Part shown: piece by piece, positions 1 to 10,821 of the stretch
How the letters are laid out: every line of letters starts with the position of its first letter
Numbering within the stretch: position 1 is the stretch's first letter
Source: Primulina eburnea
Taxonomy: Eukaryota > Streptophyta > Magnoliopsida > Lamiales > Gesneriaceae
NCBI RefSeq assembly: GCF_022965805.1
Contig: NC_133103.1
Span: 29,750,329 to 29,814,328, forward strand
Reading direction: 5' to 3'
Length of the DNA stretch: 64,000 nucleotides
The notes under the pieces: model-generated
Told to the model about the DNA's origin: nothing
Databases searched by the model: none
What the model saw: the letters and a program-made list of their open reading frames with translations, nothing else
Program-made: the position numbers and the translations under genes

Positions 1-857
1 ATTTTTAAGAGAGAAAATTCTAGGGTTTTTCTCCCCATAGCAGCCGCCCCCTCCTCTGAACTTTTCCAGCAAGCTTTGTGAATTTTGTTCAAAGAATTTT
101 AGCGTCACAATCGTCCCGGATCAAGCCTCGCTCCATCTCCGCTTCGGTGTCGTCGTACGGTACTTTTAAATATCAAAAAGGCACGTATAATCTGTTCTTT
201 CTGTATCGATCATGTCATAGTATGCGTTGTGTATTTTTATGCGTGAAAATATGTGTGTGACGTTCGTCGTTTGAGCGGAAATTGATTTGAATGCGTTTGA
301 AATACTTTTTAGATCTGAAATCTCGTAACTTGCTGTTCTTCTCGAAACTGCGATTTTTCCGTCGCGAATTTGAGAAAACTTTCAACTATAAAATTGTAGA
401 ACTTTTCGATACCTTCGATTTGATATAAAATTCGAGATTTTTGGATGAAAATTGAGTGAGTTATGGCATTTTTCGTGGGACTGCTCAAACTGCGACTTTT
501 ACGATAATTGTGTTCTCGAAGTTTATTTGTTGCAGGCTTCGTTGGAGATCGACGGACGATCGTTGTTGCACCTAGGTATGATTATTATGTTGTTGGGTCG
601 ATATGTGGTACGTCGTTTAGTGTCGATAGGCACTCGAATGCATTAGAAGTCGTAGGAAAGAAATTAGTGTCGATTGTCACGTTTTTGAAATTGTATGCGT
701 CGTAAGATGAACGTCGTTGCTTGAGATGTTGTACGAAATTGGTTTTATGTTATGGTATGCTAGGATGGGTCTCGGGGTGTCGGTTCATAGTTTGTGCAAC
801 CGCGTCTAGAAAGTTAAGCAAAGCATGTACAAGAATTTTCGTAAGTTCGCGATCACA

Positions 858-1212
858 GTGGCCACACGGACCTTCCCACGGACCCGGTCACGGGGTCCGT
901 GCCTTTGTTCCTCTTCGGTGTCTTTTTACAGTAGCTACACGGACCCCTACACGGATGAGAGCACGGGGTCCGTGCCTTTGGGTTTCACCTAGTGTACTTT
1001 TCCAGTGCCTACACGGATGTCCACCCGGACCCTGACACGGGGTCCGTGCCCCTCCTCCCTTTCAATGTCTTTTTCCAGAGTCTACACGGACCCCTACACG
1101 GACCTCAGCACGGGGTCCGTGTCTTCCCTTTTCTGCACGCACATTTTACAGTACCTACACAGACCCGGAGCCAGACCTGGGCACGGGGTCCGTGTCCTTC
1201 ACATTTTGGGAA
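858..1212 (+). repeat. Five tandem copies of a 73-bp palindromic unit
   Basis: Units begin at 858, 931, 1005, 1078 and 1151, a period of 73-74 bp. Each unit holds an inverted pair of the type ACGGACCC...CGGGGTCCGT able to form a GC-rich hairpin, followed by a pyrimidine-rich spacer ending in TTTTACA or TTTCCA. The fifth unit is shorter and diverged. Short reading frames through this block are products of the repeat and look non-coding. Confidence 0.85.
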
Positions 1213-1492
1213 AAATGTTATAACACCCTTGAGGTTTGATGTCATGGTTTAGTGCAAGGATTTTCAAGGTCGTGTTATGGGAAATGATAGAACGTCCTAA
1301 GTATTGATTTGGACTTGAGAGTAAGTATGATTCCTACGTTTAAGTTATGCAAATTCATGTTAGTTGGTGCAGCAACGGCCCCGATCGAGGTCCAACGAAT
1401 CCCTCAACGCCAAGTAAGTATGTTGACGTGCAAAGAAAATATGTCAAGTTTTTGAGGTATGCTAAATGTCTTGTGACCAAATTATGTTAGGA

Positions 1493-1618
1493 TTGGAAAG
1501 CGTTAAATTATGAACGGGGACCAATCCGCCCGTTAAATTATGAACGGGTTAGATCATGGTTGGAAAGCGTTAAATTATGAACGGGGACCAACCAGCCCGT
1601 TAAATTATGAACGGGGAT
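1493..1618 (+). repeat. Two-unit direct repeat with four copies of an 18-bp motif
   Basis: The motif CGTTAAATTATGAACGGG occurs at 1501, 1531, 1568 and 1598, with spacings of 30, 37 and 30 bp. It is nested in a 67-bp duplication starting TTGGAAAG at 1493 and 1560. It lies inside LTR-type sequence and could be a regulatory repeat; no function is visible. Confidence 0.8.
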
Positions 1619-2261
1619 CTTATGTATGTGGCAGTGGATACGTCCCTGTCAGTCCAGTACTGTGGTGTGTCTGATCAGGCGTTTATTATGTTATGGGTCA
1701 CTTGCTTTGAAACATGCCTCTACGAAAAATGATGAAGTTATGTATGTTTACGTATGCAGTATGTTTATGAAAGTTTATGATGATGGCACGTCTAGTTTTG
1801 TATGTATGTATGTTCAAGTTCAAGTTTATTTCAAGTTGAAGTTTATGCAAGTTCAATTTAAAGTATGTATGTCCTATTTTAAAGATGCATGCGATTTTAT
1901 TATGTAATACTCGTTATTTCCAGTTTATACGTGTTGAGTCTTTAGACTCACTAGACTTGATCGATGCAGGTGAGTACGATGAGCAGGAATTAGGAGGTGG
2001 CGACCAAGGGGCAGGCTTGGGCTGAGCGGCAGGCTAAATCCGAGGACCGCAAGTTTATGTTTATGCAAACTTTTAAAATACTCTGATGTTATGATTTGAA
2101 TGTGAGACGTTTTGAGACAGCGTTCTTTTAGCAAACTTTTATTTGATGATGGATTATTTTAAAGATATTTTATGAATGTTGGGTGACTACCGTACGGATG
2201 TTTTATTTGAATGAAATTTTTATTTTTCCGCAAATTTCAAGTAGTAAAAGTACGGTACGTT

Positions 2262-3685
2262 ACATGCGGTCCTCGAGTCGTGTCACCGCATCAGGTCTAC
2301 CTACTCAGAGTTCGGCACCTCCAGTCTCCTCATCATTTAGTTCACCTGCATCACATATTAACCACCTTAAGGCTCATCCTAGGACCCTTAGAAACAGCCT
2401 AAATCATAACCAAGAGCTCCAAATCAGCCCCTGGCAGAAACCATAAGATCAAACACCTACAGCCCCTATATGCACCCCGATTCTGAGCAGCTTTAGTTTT
2501 CTCGTTCCAGCCTTCTATACAGCCAACCAGCTCATGAACCACCACACCAAGACTCATCCTAGAACCCTAATACATGGCCCAAACCGTAGACAAGAGCCCT
2601 GGACCAGCCATACGCTGAACAACAAGATCCAACACCTACAGCCCCTACCTGAACCTTGCTACAATTGTCGACCTACAACCATAACTCCGATCGTTAACCC
2701 CCTAGGTTCGATCAATTCATGACACCAGCAACGTGCCCCACTTTATTTAAGTCCTATCAGCCCTTTAACACCGAGAACTAGCAACCCCTTGCAAAAGAAT
2801 CGTAAAACGTGAGCAACGATAAAGATGCAATTTTTTTTTCATATCAACCATCAACGAAATGCTCACACAATATGGATCGAAATTTTTACATGCATTAACA
2901 TAAATTTTAGCATAATATCAGCATGTATGATGCACAAAGGAATAAACATGCGTGCCTTGATGTATTTTACGCAAGAACGTCGGAGAAACAAGCGTCGGCG
3001 GAAATTTTCTTACAAGAAAATGCTTGGCTGAAACCTTGCTGCCGGGGGAGTGCTGAAGCCGAGAGAAATGAGCTGAGTGGAGGGGAGTGTCGGCTATTTA
3101 GTTTAGGTTTAGGTTTATGTTTAAGTTTAGGTAATAATTAAATAATTGAATAATAGATAACGGGCCTAAATTTGATAATTAAAAGTTTAAAAAGTTAATT
3201 AAGCCCAATAATTTTAAAAGTAGGCCTATTAAATTCAGACACACTCACGAAAAATATTTTGTGTTGGAAAGATTTTGAAAATATTAGTCGTACCCTTAAA
3301 AAATCTTCCGATTCGATAAAATTTATGTACCGTTAAAATAAAATCCTACGGGTAAAAATACCCAATAAAATTCTATTTTGAAAAATACCCTTAAAAACAC
3401 CTTATTTTAATTAATAAAAATTAAACATGTAATAAAATAATTTTACTGAAAATTCTCCGGTCTCCGTTTCTCGTTCGAGCGTGAAATGCACATAGAAACC
3501 CTAATGCATTAAATGATAAATTCATGAAATAAATCTCTATGATGAAATAATTATGTATAAAATGCATGAAAACAATTAAACACAAATTAATAAAATAAAC
3601 ATGCATTTTATGCTTTAAAAGAATTTAATAAAATACCAAAGAAATATAATAATCAAGTGGACTTTCATATTTTCAAGACGTTACA
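2262..3685 (-). mobile_element. Left (3') LTR of a non-coding large-LTR element, internally deleted
   Basis: 2262-2358 matches 6494-6596 and about 2359-3685 matches 11367-12716, all in the same orientation, so this is one LTR of a pair. The stretch corresponding to 6600-7192 plus 10822-11366 is missing here, as is the LTR's outer 220 bp. On the minus strand the LTR begins TGTAACG directly after a purine tract (complement of 3686-3700), the usual order of polypurine tract then 3' LTR. Short reading frames here (for example 2825-3031) have a near-identical partner at 11847-12053 because both are LTR sequence, and I do not call them genes. Confidence 0.75.
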
Positions 3686-6271
3686 ATCTACCCCCCTTAA
3701 ATTGAATTTCTTCCGAAATTTCGCTTATCCTCGATAACCAAAAGTTTAGACTCTTAATTCTCGTATCCTAGTAATCAACGCTTCCGCTGCGCTACTCTGA
3801 TAAAATAAGTGTTAAGCTGTCCTTACGTCTCCTCAATCCTAATTAAATTTGCCTTCAACATCCTCGTTGCAATTCTCAACTTAAATGGCCTATGGTGACT
3901 TAGTTCTATTTTCCTAATACCTCGAATTTCAACTTACCTCGCAATTCATCATCCTAGAAATGAATGTCCAAACTTTATTGCACCTTATTTTTCTTATACT
4001 ATACCCATAATGTCCAACGTCATATTACATTAGCATTTAGGCAGTTCAACTTATGAAACCTTAGCCCCAAAATTTAGTGACTGACTGCTATTCTCGGTGA
4101 TACATTTAAAATTTAAACTTTATCTTAACCCCATAACAAAGTTAACATAAGATCATTGGATTGAATCTTTATCTTACGGCACCAAACTTACGTAACTTAA
4201 CAATTTGCAAGTATACTCCAAATATAAAATTGATGCAAATCTTAAATTCGAGTAACGTTATTCCATAAAACCCAAGATAGGCAATATCGGTCTTCTAGCT
4301 TAATAATAAAATCATTCTAGTATCAATAACATGTTTAAACTATTTCTTTCCCAATTACAATATAGTTGAGGCCTAAGACCCTTGAACTTTCCTCATTGGA
4401 ACGAATATCGCATTCTTAATACTTAATTAATTATAGCGTATAAAACTTAAGTTATCCCTTGGTAGCCTTATACTAAATCTAATAAATCAACTTCGCTTAT
4501 AACCCATAAACTTACAGAATTCCCACATCAAGATTTTAGATTTCTTGCTCGGTAAAAATCTTAATATTTGTTCATTGGTAACTTATGTTGAACACCACTA
4601 ATTCCCTTTTTGTTTGCTATTTTACATAAAAATTCCGTATAAACATTATCCCGAAAACTTGAAATTCAAGCTTACTCAACAAAGGTAGTAATAAATAGTA
4701 TAACTCAAACACACATATCCGGTTAGTTCCAAGTTTATTAATGACTTTCAAAGCAAATTCTTCAAAACATGGTGTCTAACACACTTCTTACATGTGTTGA
4801 TCAAGTAACTTAACCATCAATCATACCCAACTTTCTAGAAAAATTTAATCTTAACAAAGGAATAATGTTAACTCTTAAGATCATGATTAAAACTTACGCA
4901 CCATCAAACCTTAAGCTCCCAAAAATAAGTTAACTTACTGTTTATTCTTATAACTTAATTAGCCGATCATCTTTACCTGAAATCGTCATCAATTTAAATT
5001 TTTAATTTGCCACACATTATTTCACTAACGCTTAAATTTTCAAGCCCAATATTGATTTAACCTACAACGTCCATGATTATCATTCCCTATAACATTATAA
5101 CCTAGATATCTAAAAGTTCTAAATTTCCTTCAAGCCTCAATCACCGAAAATTCCTATCATTTAAACCATTCAATTCTCACTTACTGCTAAATAAGTCCCT
5201 AAATTTCTCAAAAATTGTAAAATTAATTATTATTTTCCTCGAATAATATCTAAATTTTCCTTAATCTCGAAAATTCCACAATTACTCATAATTCCTTGGT
5301 GTTCCTAATTGCATTTTATAGGTTTTCCGTATCATAAAGCTAAAAAAATTTAAACTTAGTCAACCCAAAATCAACTCCCCTATCTTCGAAAAATTACTAA
5401 TTTAACCCAGGTGTTCTTTAAAAGTTCGAATTTAATCCTCGAAAATTCAGAATTTGCAATTTGGCCCTTAAAGTCCTCGAAAATTAAATTTTTTGCTCTA
5501 TGACTCTTCGAGATTTGCATTGTTGTCGCCATAAAATTTTTCGATTTCGACCTCATTAAACCTTAAAATCGCAAAACTCAGAATTTAATCCCAAAATTCG
5601 GTTAATTCAAAATTATCCCCCTTAGAATTTTATTTTTGCACTTAAGTCCTCAATTATTGGTTATTACAATTAGGTCCTTAAAATTCTAAATTCATGCAAT
5701 TCAATCCTTAAATCCCACTATATAGAGCATGCATCCTAAATAAATTCCATAGTTTTTATACTTCCAAAATTCATCGTTATCTTCGATTCGTTATTCCTTA
5801 CATGAAATCCTAAAAATTAATTCAACTAGTAACCATGAACCATCAATATTTTTCTTAGAATATCTACATGCCCCAAAATCATTCATAATCTTCAAGATTA
5901 ACTTCTAATAAAAAAAAGTAGGAAATCAGTACTACTAACAAAAAATTAATATAGTCAAATCATTTTCAATCATTTCTTAATGTCCATTAGCAAAATTTTT
6001 ATTCATGTCCAATTCCACCACAAAGCCAACATGCATGGAAATCATATAATTTTTCATTTCATGACGGAACATGCATAAAAATTTTAAATCATCTAATCTC
6101 AAAACATAACGACAAACAAACATGTACTGTAAAGCATATATTATGTAAACATTCAGGTGATAGCATTAAAATATTTAAATCATAAAAGCTTACGGACTTG
6201 AGGCTTGAAAACTGAGCGGCAGCAGCTGGCGGTGGCACAACCCTATACAGGACCCTTGCTCTTATACCAAC
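3686..6271 (-). mobile_element. Non-coding internal region of a LARD-like retrotransposon
   Basis: About 2.6 kb of AT-rich DNA between the two LTRs with no long reading frame on either strand and no recognisable gag or pol motif. It starts (minus strand) after a degenerate primer-binding site at 6258-6270 and ends at a purine tract at 3700-3686. A coding-free internal domain between large LTRs is the definition of a large retrotransposon derivative (LARD), which must borrow enzymes from relatives. The nearest coding relatives in this window, by the polypurine-tract context, are the Tekay-like elements. Extreme decay of a former pol cannot be excluded by eye. Confidence 0.6.
6258..6270 (-). 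other. Degenerate primer-binding site (initiator Met tRNA type)
   Basis: On the minus strand this reads TTGGTATAAGAGC, close to the common TGGTATCAGAGC complementary to the 3' end of initiator methionine tRNA. It sits one base inside the right LTR, whose inner end reads GAGACGTTTCA. This fixes the minus orientation of the LARD-like element. Confidence 0.6.
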
Positions 6272-7192
6272 TGAAACGTCTCACTCATTTTAAAATTCTA
6301 CTGGATAATTTTTTTTATAAATTCGCATTTTCGAAATAACATTTAAAAATAATCGTAATTATTTGACAGTAAAAAAATGTAGTTTAAATTAATCAAAATT
6401 ATCCAAAAATCATATGTACACACAAACGAGTAAAAATCGTAAAAATCATCAACGTATGGAAATATGCATCCCCTCTCAAATCTTATAATCAAAGTGCGGA
6501 CACATGCGGTCCTCGGGTCGTGTCACCGCACCAGTTCTGTCTACTCAGAGTTCTGCACCTCCAGTCTCCTCATTGTTGAGCTCACCTGCATCACACACGC
6601 CTAGTGAGTCTAAAGATTCAACACACCTGTACCAAAAATAATAAGTACATATACAGGACACACAATAGTGAAAAATATCATACTCAACATATCTTTCATG
6701 AACTTAAAAAGCATAACATAAACGTGTCGTGTAAAATCATCTCGTGTCAAATCATGTCATCATAAACGTATACATTTTCTTTTTGATTGAATTCAGTTCA
6801 TTAGTTGTGACTTTCGTATCAGCTCTATCGATAGATCCATCTATAAAACCATGGTATCCGCGGCAGGAGACATCAGCGACAGCATTACCCGCCCACTGAG
6901 CCCGGGCCTCAGCTCATCATATCTCATGTCATCATATACATATACATTGTCAGTCACAACCAATTCTCATCCTTCAAAAATAATATCATTTTCATTACTT
7001 AATAAAAACATGTATATGCGTAACTTTTCCGTTAAACCAAGCATGCAACGTATTTACCATAATTCCATAAAAATCATAAACATGATGCATGAACATTTAA
7101 AACATGATAAAATGTGCTCAGAGCGCTGTCATGACCAAAATCCCACCCCGGGTGCAAAATGATCATTTTGCCCCTGGAAACCTAAAAATTAC
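6272..7192 (-). mobile_element. Right (5') LTR of the LARD-like element, first segment
   Basis: The LTR starts TGAAACGTCTC on the + strand and is interrupted at 7192 by the non-autonomous copia element. It resumes at 10822. The two segments total about 2.8 kb once the insertion and one ATTAC duplicate are removed. The block 6494-6596 is shared with the left LTR. No gene is seen; the 103-codon frame near 6851-7162 has no recognisable feature. Confidence 0.7.
7188..7192. repeat. Target-site duplication ATTAC (left)
   Basis: ATTAC directly abuts the LTR start TGTTGG. The same five bases follow the right LTR at 10817-10821. A perfect 5-bp duplication marks an original insertion rather than a rearranged copy. 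Confidence 0.9.
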
Positions 7193-7689
7193 TGTTGGAA
7201 CTTTTCAAGTTCGCAATCTTGATTTTGATGTTAACAAAACTTGTTATTGTGTTTCTAACATATTTACTCAAGTGTGAAGTTGCAAACACAAGAAGCAAGC
7301 TGAAACTGAATTTCGCACAAACTGAATTTCTGGCGAGCTTCGATGTTTTGAAGATATCTCTCAAGCGGATGATGCAAATGAAAATCCGCCAATTGGACGG
7401 ATCAGAAACCTCAATTTGGAACAAGTTGTATCTCACGTCAGTTGGGCAAAATCGGATATTATCATGGTCTAACGGATCGCTCAGTTACCGAACTGATCAC
7501 ACGAAAACAGCAATCAGTTGTGTTTGAGCAGCTGCTGTATTTTGGTGATATCTCTCAGCTCGGTTATCGAAACGAAGCGATTCAGTATGCGTTGGAAAGA
7601 TTGTCTGAATCGAAGCTTACGATGCTGATAAATGAAGATGAAGCTACTGGTTCTGCACAAACTGAAATCAGCTTGACTGATTTCAGCAC

Positions 7690-7830
7690 ACATGCTGAAA
7701 CTGAACCAACTGAACCAGCTGCTGACCAGCTGAACTGAACCAGCTGCTGACCAACTGAACTGAACCAGTTGCTGACCAGTTGAACTGAACGACCAGTTCA
7801 GTTGACCAGAGTTGACCAGTTGACCAGTCG
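7690..7830 (+). repeat. Low-complexity CTGAACCAGCTGACCAG-type repeat in LTR
   Basis: Irregular tandem copies of CCAACTGAACTGAACCAGTTG and CTGACCAG. The matching block in the other LTR (about 9780-9935) has a different copy number, so the repeat explains part of the LTR length difference (1518 against 1571 bp). Confidence 0.7.
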
Positions 7831-7938
7831 GGAAAATGCCCAGCAAGCTGAATTTGACCGTTGCAATCTCGGAAACAGTACAGAAACTTTTCAAACGGTC
7901 ATATTCTTGTGTCTAACGTATATATCATTGTTGGGGCT

Positions 7939-7946
7939 TATAAATA
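7939..7946 (+). promoter_or_regulatory. TATA box of the non-autonomous copia LTR
   Basis: TATAAATA in the context GGGGCTTATAAATACAAC. The equivalent in the 3' LTR is at 10034-10041. It is the only strong TATA-like site in the expected part of the LTR, so transcription of the element should start some 30 bp downstream (inference). Confidence 0.6.
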
Positions 7947-8712
7947 CAACATATTGAAGATCAAACAAGAGCTTTGGAAGAGGATTAAAAGTATGGGCAG
8001 TTAGCATGAAGAAATCTGCTAGTTGAGAGCACAAGCCCTTGTGTGAGGATACATTTGAGATGTGCATTGTAAAAGATAAATTCCTCACACACACAATCAC
8101 TCACACATATATGAGAGAGTTGAGCTTACAAGTTTAGTTGAGTGAGTCTTTACACAAAGACGTAAAACATTGTGTTTGTAGACTTTGCATATGAGACATT
8201 AAACAATATGCTGATTGTGAGGTGCTGCCTACAATCTTGAGTGCTAGGAGTTCTAGTTGGGTGCTGCCCTTCCGGATCGGGTTTGTACAAAGAGTTATAT
8301 GAATCAAAGTCTTCTAGTGGATCCTTCCCAAGGGGAAGAAGGGGTGACGTAGGAGTGTTTGAAATCTCCGAACATCCATAAAAAAATTCGTGTCTATTTG
8401 TTTATTGCATTTATTTATCATTTTCACTGTTTTTATAGATGCATTGTTGAAGCATTTTATGTCTTATTCAAATACCAAAATATTGCATACCAAGTGTTTT
8501 ATAAAATGCTTCAACCGAAAATCTTTTTACTCATTCAACTTGCATATATTTTAAATGGTTTACAAAATATTTATTCGGTTTCTACGAAGGATTATTTCGA
8601 GTATTTTCCGCTTGGTTTGAACACCAAACTCGATTTAATTCATCGGTGTTCAATATTTCAAGAACCGAGCTATTGTAGCTCAACGATGATCCCCCTAATC
8701 GATCCTAACAAG

Positions 8713-8724
8713 TGGTATCAGAGC
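8713..8724 (+). other. Primer-binding site, initiator Met tRNA
   Basis: TGGTATCAGAGC follows the LTR end TAACA with a two-base spacer AG. This is the standard copia primer site and shows the element was built for reverse transcription. Confidence 0.9.
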
Positions 8725-9245
8725 CGGTTGTTCTTGAAAGAACATTGAAACTGATTTTGATGTTTAAAATTCGAAATTTCAGATTTTTTACACATATATA
8801 TGCAAAACTGAATTTTCGTGCAGCTTGCAGTGACCGTGGGAAAAATGACATATCTCCTAGCTCGAGTGTCCAAATGACGAAACGCTTTTTGCGTTGCAAA
8901 CTAGACTTGTAGAGGTTTACAGCGGTATAAAATTTGCAGGCTAATTATGCTCGAGAAAATACAGTCTATTTGTTGAAGACAGAGCATATGTGCTGCAACA
9001 GAAAATGAGCCATGAAGAAAATTGGTTAGTTATCCCTCCTCTTTTACATTTTTCAAAATTTCAAAAATATAGGGGGATAACTCATTATAATTTTAATGAG
9101 TAGATTATTTTAAATATTGAGGGGAAGAAAATTTTGTTAAAATGTTTTGAAAATATGACTTTTTGATTCACATAAAAGGAGGGAGAAATACGTTAGTTGA
9201 GTTGATTGTTTATCCAAGTATTGTGATCATCAAAAAGGGGGAGAT
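8725..9245 (+). mobile_element. Minimal internal domain of the non-autonomous copia element
   Basis: About 520 bp without a gag, protease, integrase or RT motif. The two overlapping short frames near 8705-8912 show nothing recognisable. It ends in the polypurine tract AAAAAGGGGGAGA (9232-9244), adjacent to the 3' LTR. It probably retains only packaging and priming signals (inference). Confidence 0.75.
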
Positions 9246-10816
9246 TGTTGGAACTTTTCAAGTTCGCAATCTTGATTTTGATGTTAACAAAACTTGTTAT
9301 TTTGTTTCTAAAATATTTACTCAAGTGTGAATTTGCAAACACAAGAAGCAAGCTGAAACTGAATTTTGCACAAACTGAATTTCTTGCGAGTTTCGGTATT
9401 TTGAAGATATCTCTCAAGTGGATGATCCAAATGACAATCCGCCAATTGGACTGATCAGAAAACTCAATTTGGAACAAGTTGTATCTCACGTTAGTTGGGC
9501 AAAATCGGATTTTATCATGGTCTAACGGATCGCTCAATTACCAAACAGATCACACGAAAACAACAATCAGTTGTGTTTGAGCAGCTGCCGTATTTTGGTC
9601 ATATCTCTCAGCTCGGTTATCGAAACAAAGCGATTCAGTATGCGTTCGAAAGATAAGACAAAGATCTACAAATCATTCTTATAAGTCAAAGTCTGAATCG
9701 AAGCTTACGATGCTGATAAATGACGATGAAGCTACTGGTTCTGCACAAACCTGAAATCAGCTAGACATGATTTCAGCACACCTGCTGAAACTGAACCAAC
9801 TGAAACAGCTGCTGATCAGCTGCTGACCAACTGAACTGAACCAGTTGCTGACCAGTTGAACTGAACGACCAGTTGAGTTGACCAGAGTTGACCAGTTGAA
9901 CAGAGTTGACCAGTTGACCAGAGTTGACAAGTCGGGAAAATGCCCAGCAAGCTGAATTTGACCGTTGCAATCTCAGGAAACAGTACAAAAACTTTTCAAA
10001 CGGTCATATTCTTGTGTCTAACGTATATATCATTGTTGGGGCTTATAAATACAACATATTGAAGATCAAACAAGAGCTTTGGAAGAGGATTAAGAGTATG
10101 GGCACATAGCATGAAGAAATCTGCTAGTTGAGAGCACAAGCTCTTGTGTGAGGATACATTTGAGATGTGCACTGTAAAAGATAAATTCCTCACACACACA
10201 ATCACTCACACATATATGAGAGAGTTGAGCTTACAAGTTTAGTTGAGTGAGTATTTACACAAAGACGTAAAACATTGTATTTGTAGTCTTTGCATATGAG
10301 ACATTAAACAATATGCTGATTGTGAGGTGCTGCCTACAATCTTGAGTGCTAGGAGTTCTAGTTGGGTGCTGCCCTTCCGGATCGGGTTTGTACAAAGAGT
10401 TGTATGAATCAAAGTCTTCTATTGGATCCTTCCCAAGGGGAAGAAGGGGTGACGTAGGAGTGTTTGAAATCTCCGAACATCCATAAACAAATTCGTGTCT
10501 ATTTTTTTTTTGCATTTATTTATCATTTTCACATGTTTTTATAGATGCATTGTTGAAGCATTTTATGTCTTCTTCAAATACCAAAATATTGCATACCAAG
10601 TGTTTGATAAAATGCTTCAACCGAAAATCTTTTTACTCACTCAACTTGCATATATTTTAAATGGTTTACAAAATATTTAATCGGTTTCTACGAAGGATTA
10701 TTTCGAGTATTTTCCGCTTGGTTTGAACACCAAACTCGATTTAATTCATCGATGTTCAATATTTCAAGAACCGAGCTATTGTAGCTCAACGATGATCCCC
10801 CTAATCGATCATAACA
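9246..10816 (+). repeat. 3' LTR of the non-autonomous copia element
   Basis: 1571 bp, same ends as the 5' LTR. It carries an insertion of about 40 bp near 9655-9695 that is absent from the 5' LTR, and a longer GACCAG repeat. TATA box at 10034-10041. Followed by the second ATTAC. Confidence 0.9.
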
Positions 10817-10821
10817 ATTAC

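Larger units (their letters stand above)
1..2115 (+). mobile_element. LTR-type sequence of a Tekay-like gypsy element, + orientation, truncated by window edge
   Basis: No coding region is visible. The block at about 1934-1960 (GTTGAGTCTTTAGACTCACT and following) is the reverse complement of a block near 47360 inside the LTR of the minus-strand Tekay-like element, and a close variant lies near 6600 in the LARD-like LTR. The right end (about 2103-2112, GAGACGTTTTGA) resembles the 3' LTR terminus of the LARD-like element (GAGACGTTTCA, minus strand near 6272). No primer-binding site follows, so this may be a solo or truncated LTR. It contains two tandem-repeat blocks listed separately. I see nothing else in 1-857. 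LTR assignment is inference from these shared blocks; the left end is outside the window. Confidence 0.5.
7193..8710 (+). repeat. 5' LTR of the non-autonomous copia element
   Basis: 1518 bp, TGTTGG...TAACA, near-identical to 9246-10816. A TATA box (TATAAATA, 7939-7946) lies in its second half, the expected place for the U3/R boundary. A run of GACCAG/CTGAAC repeats lies at about 7690-7830. The reading frames inside (for example 7442-7738) have no recognisable domain and overlap repeats. Confidence 0.9.
7193..10816 (+). mobile_element. Complete non-autonomous Ty1/copia (SIRE-like) element with two long LTRs and a 535-bp internal domain
   Basis: Two direct LTRs (7193-8710 and 9246-10816) start TGTTGG and end TAACA. 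They flank only 535 bp that carries a primer-binding site (8713-8724), a polypurine tract (9232-9245) and no gag or pol. The 5-bp target duplication ATTAC is at 7188-7192 and 10817-10821. Both flanks are the LARD-like LTR, so this is a later insertion. The primer-site context and the AAAAAGGGGGAGAT tract followed by TGTTGG are typical of SIRE-type copia elements (family knowledge). Long LTRs with a minimal interior differ from classical TRIMs, whose LTRs are short. The LTRs differ by substitutions and several indels, so it is not brand new. Confidence 0.9.

Noticed and set aside
2825..3141. Small + strand ORFs repeated at 11847-12053
   Set aside because: Conservation reflects the LTR pair, not protein selection. 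There is no domain, and codons around them are ordinary LTR sequence.
7442..7738. 98-codon frame in the non-autonomous copia LTR
   Set aside because: It ends in the CTGAACCAG repeat, has no recognisable motif, and is interrupted in the other LTR.
8713..8724. tRNA gene fragment
   Set aside because: TGGTATCAGAGC is a primer-binding site adjoining an LTR end, not part of a tRNA gene; no cloverleaf is present.
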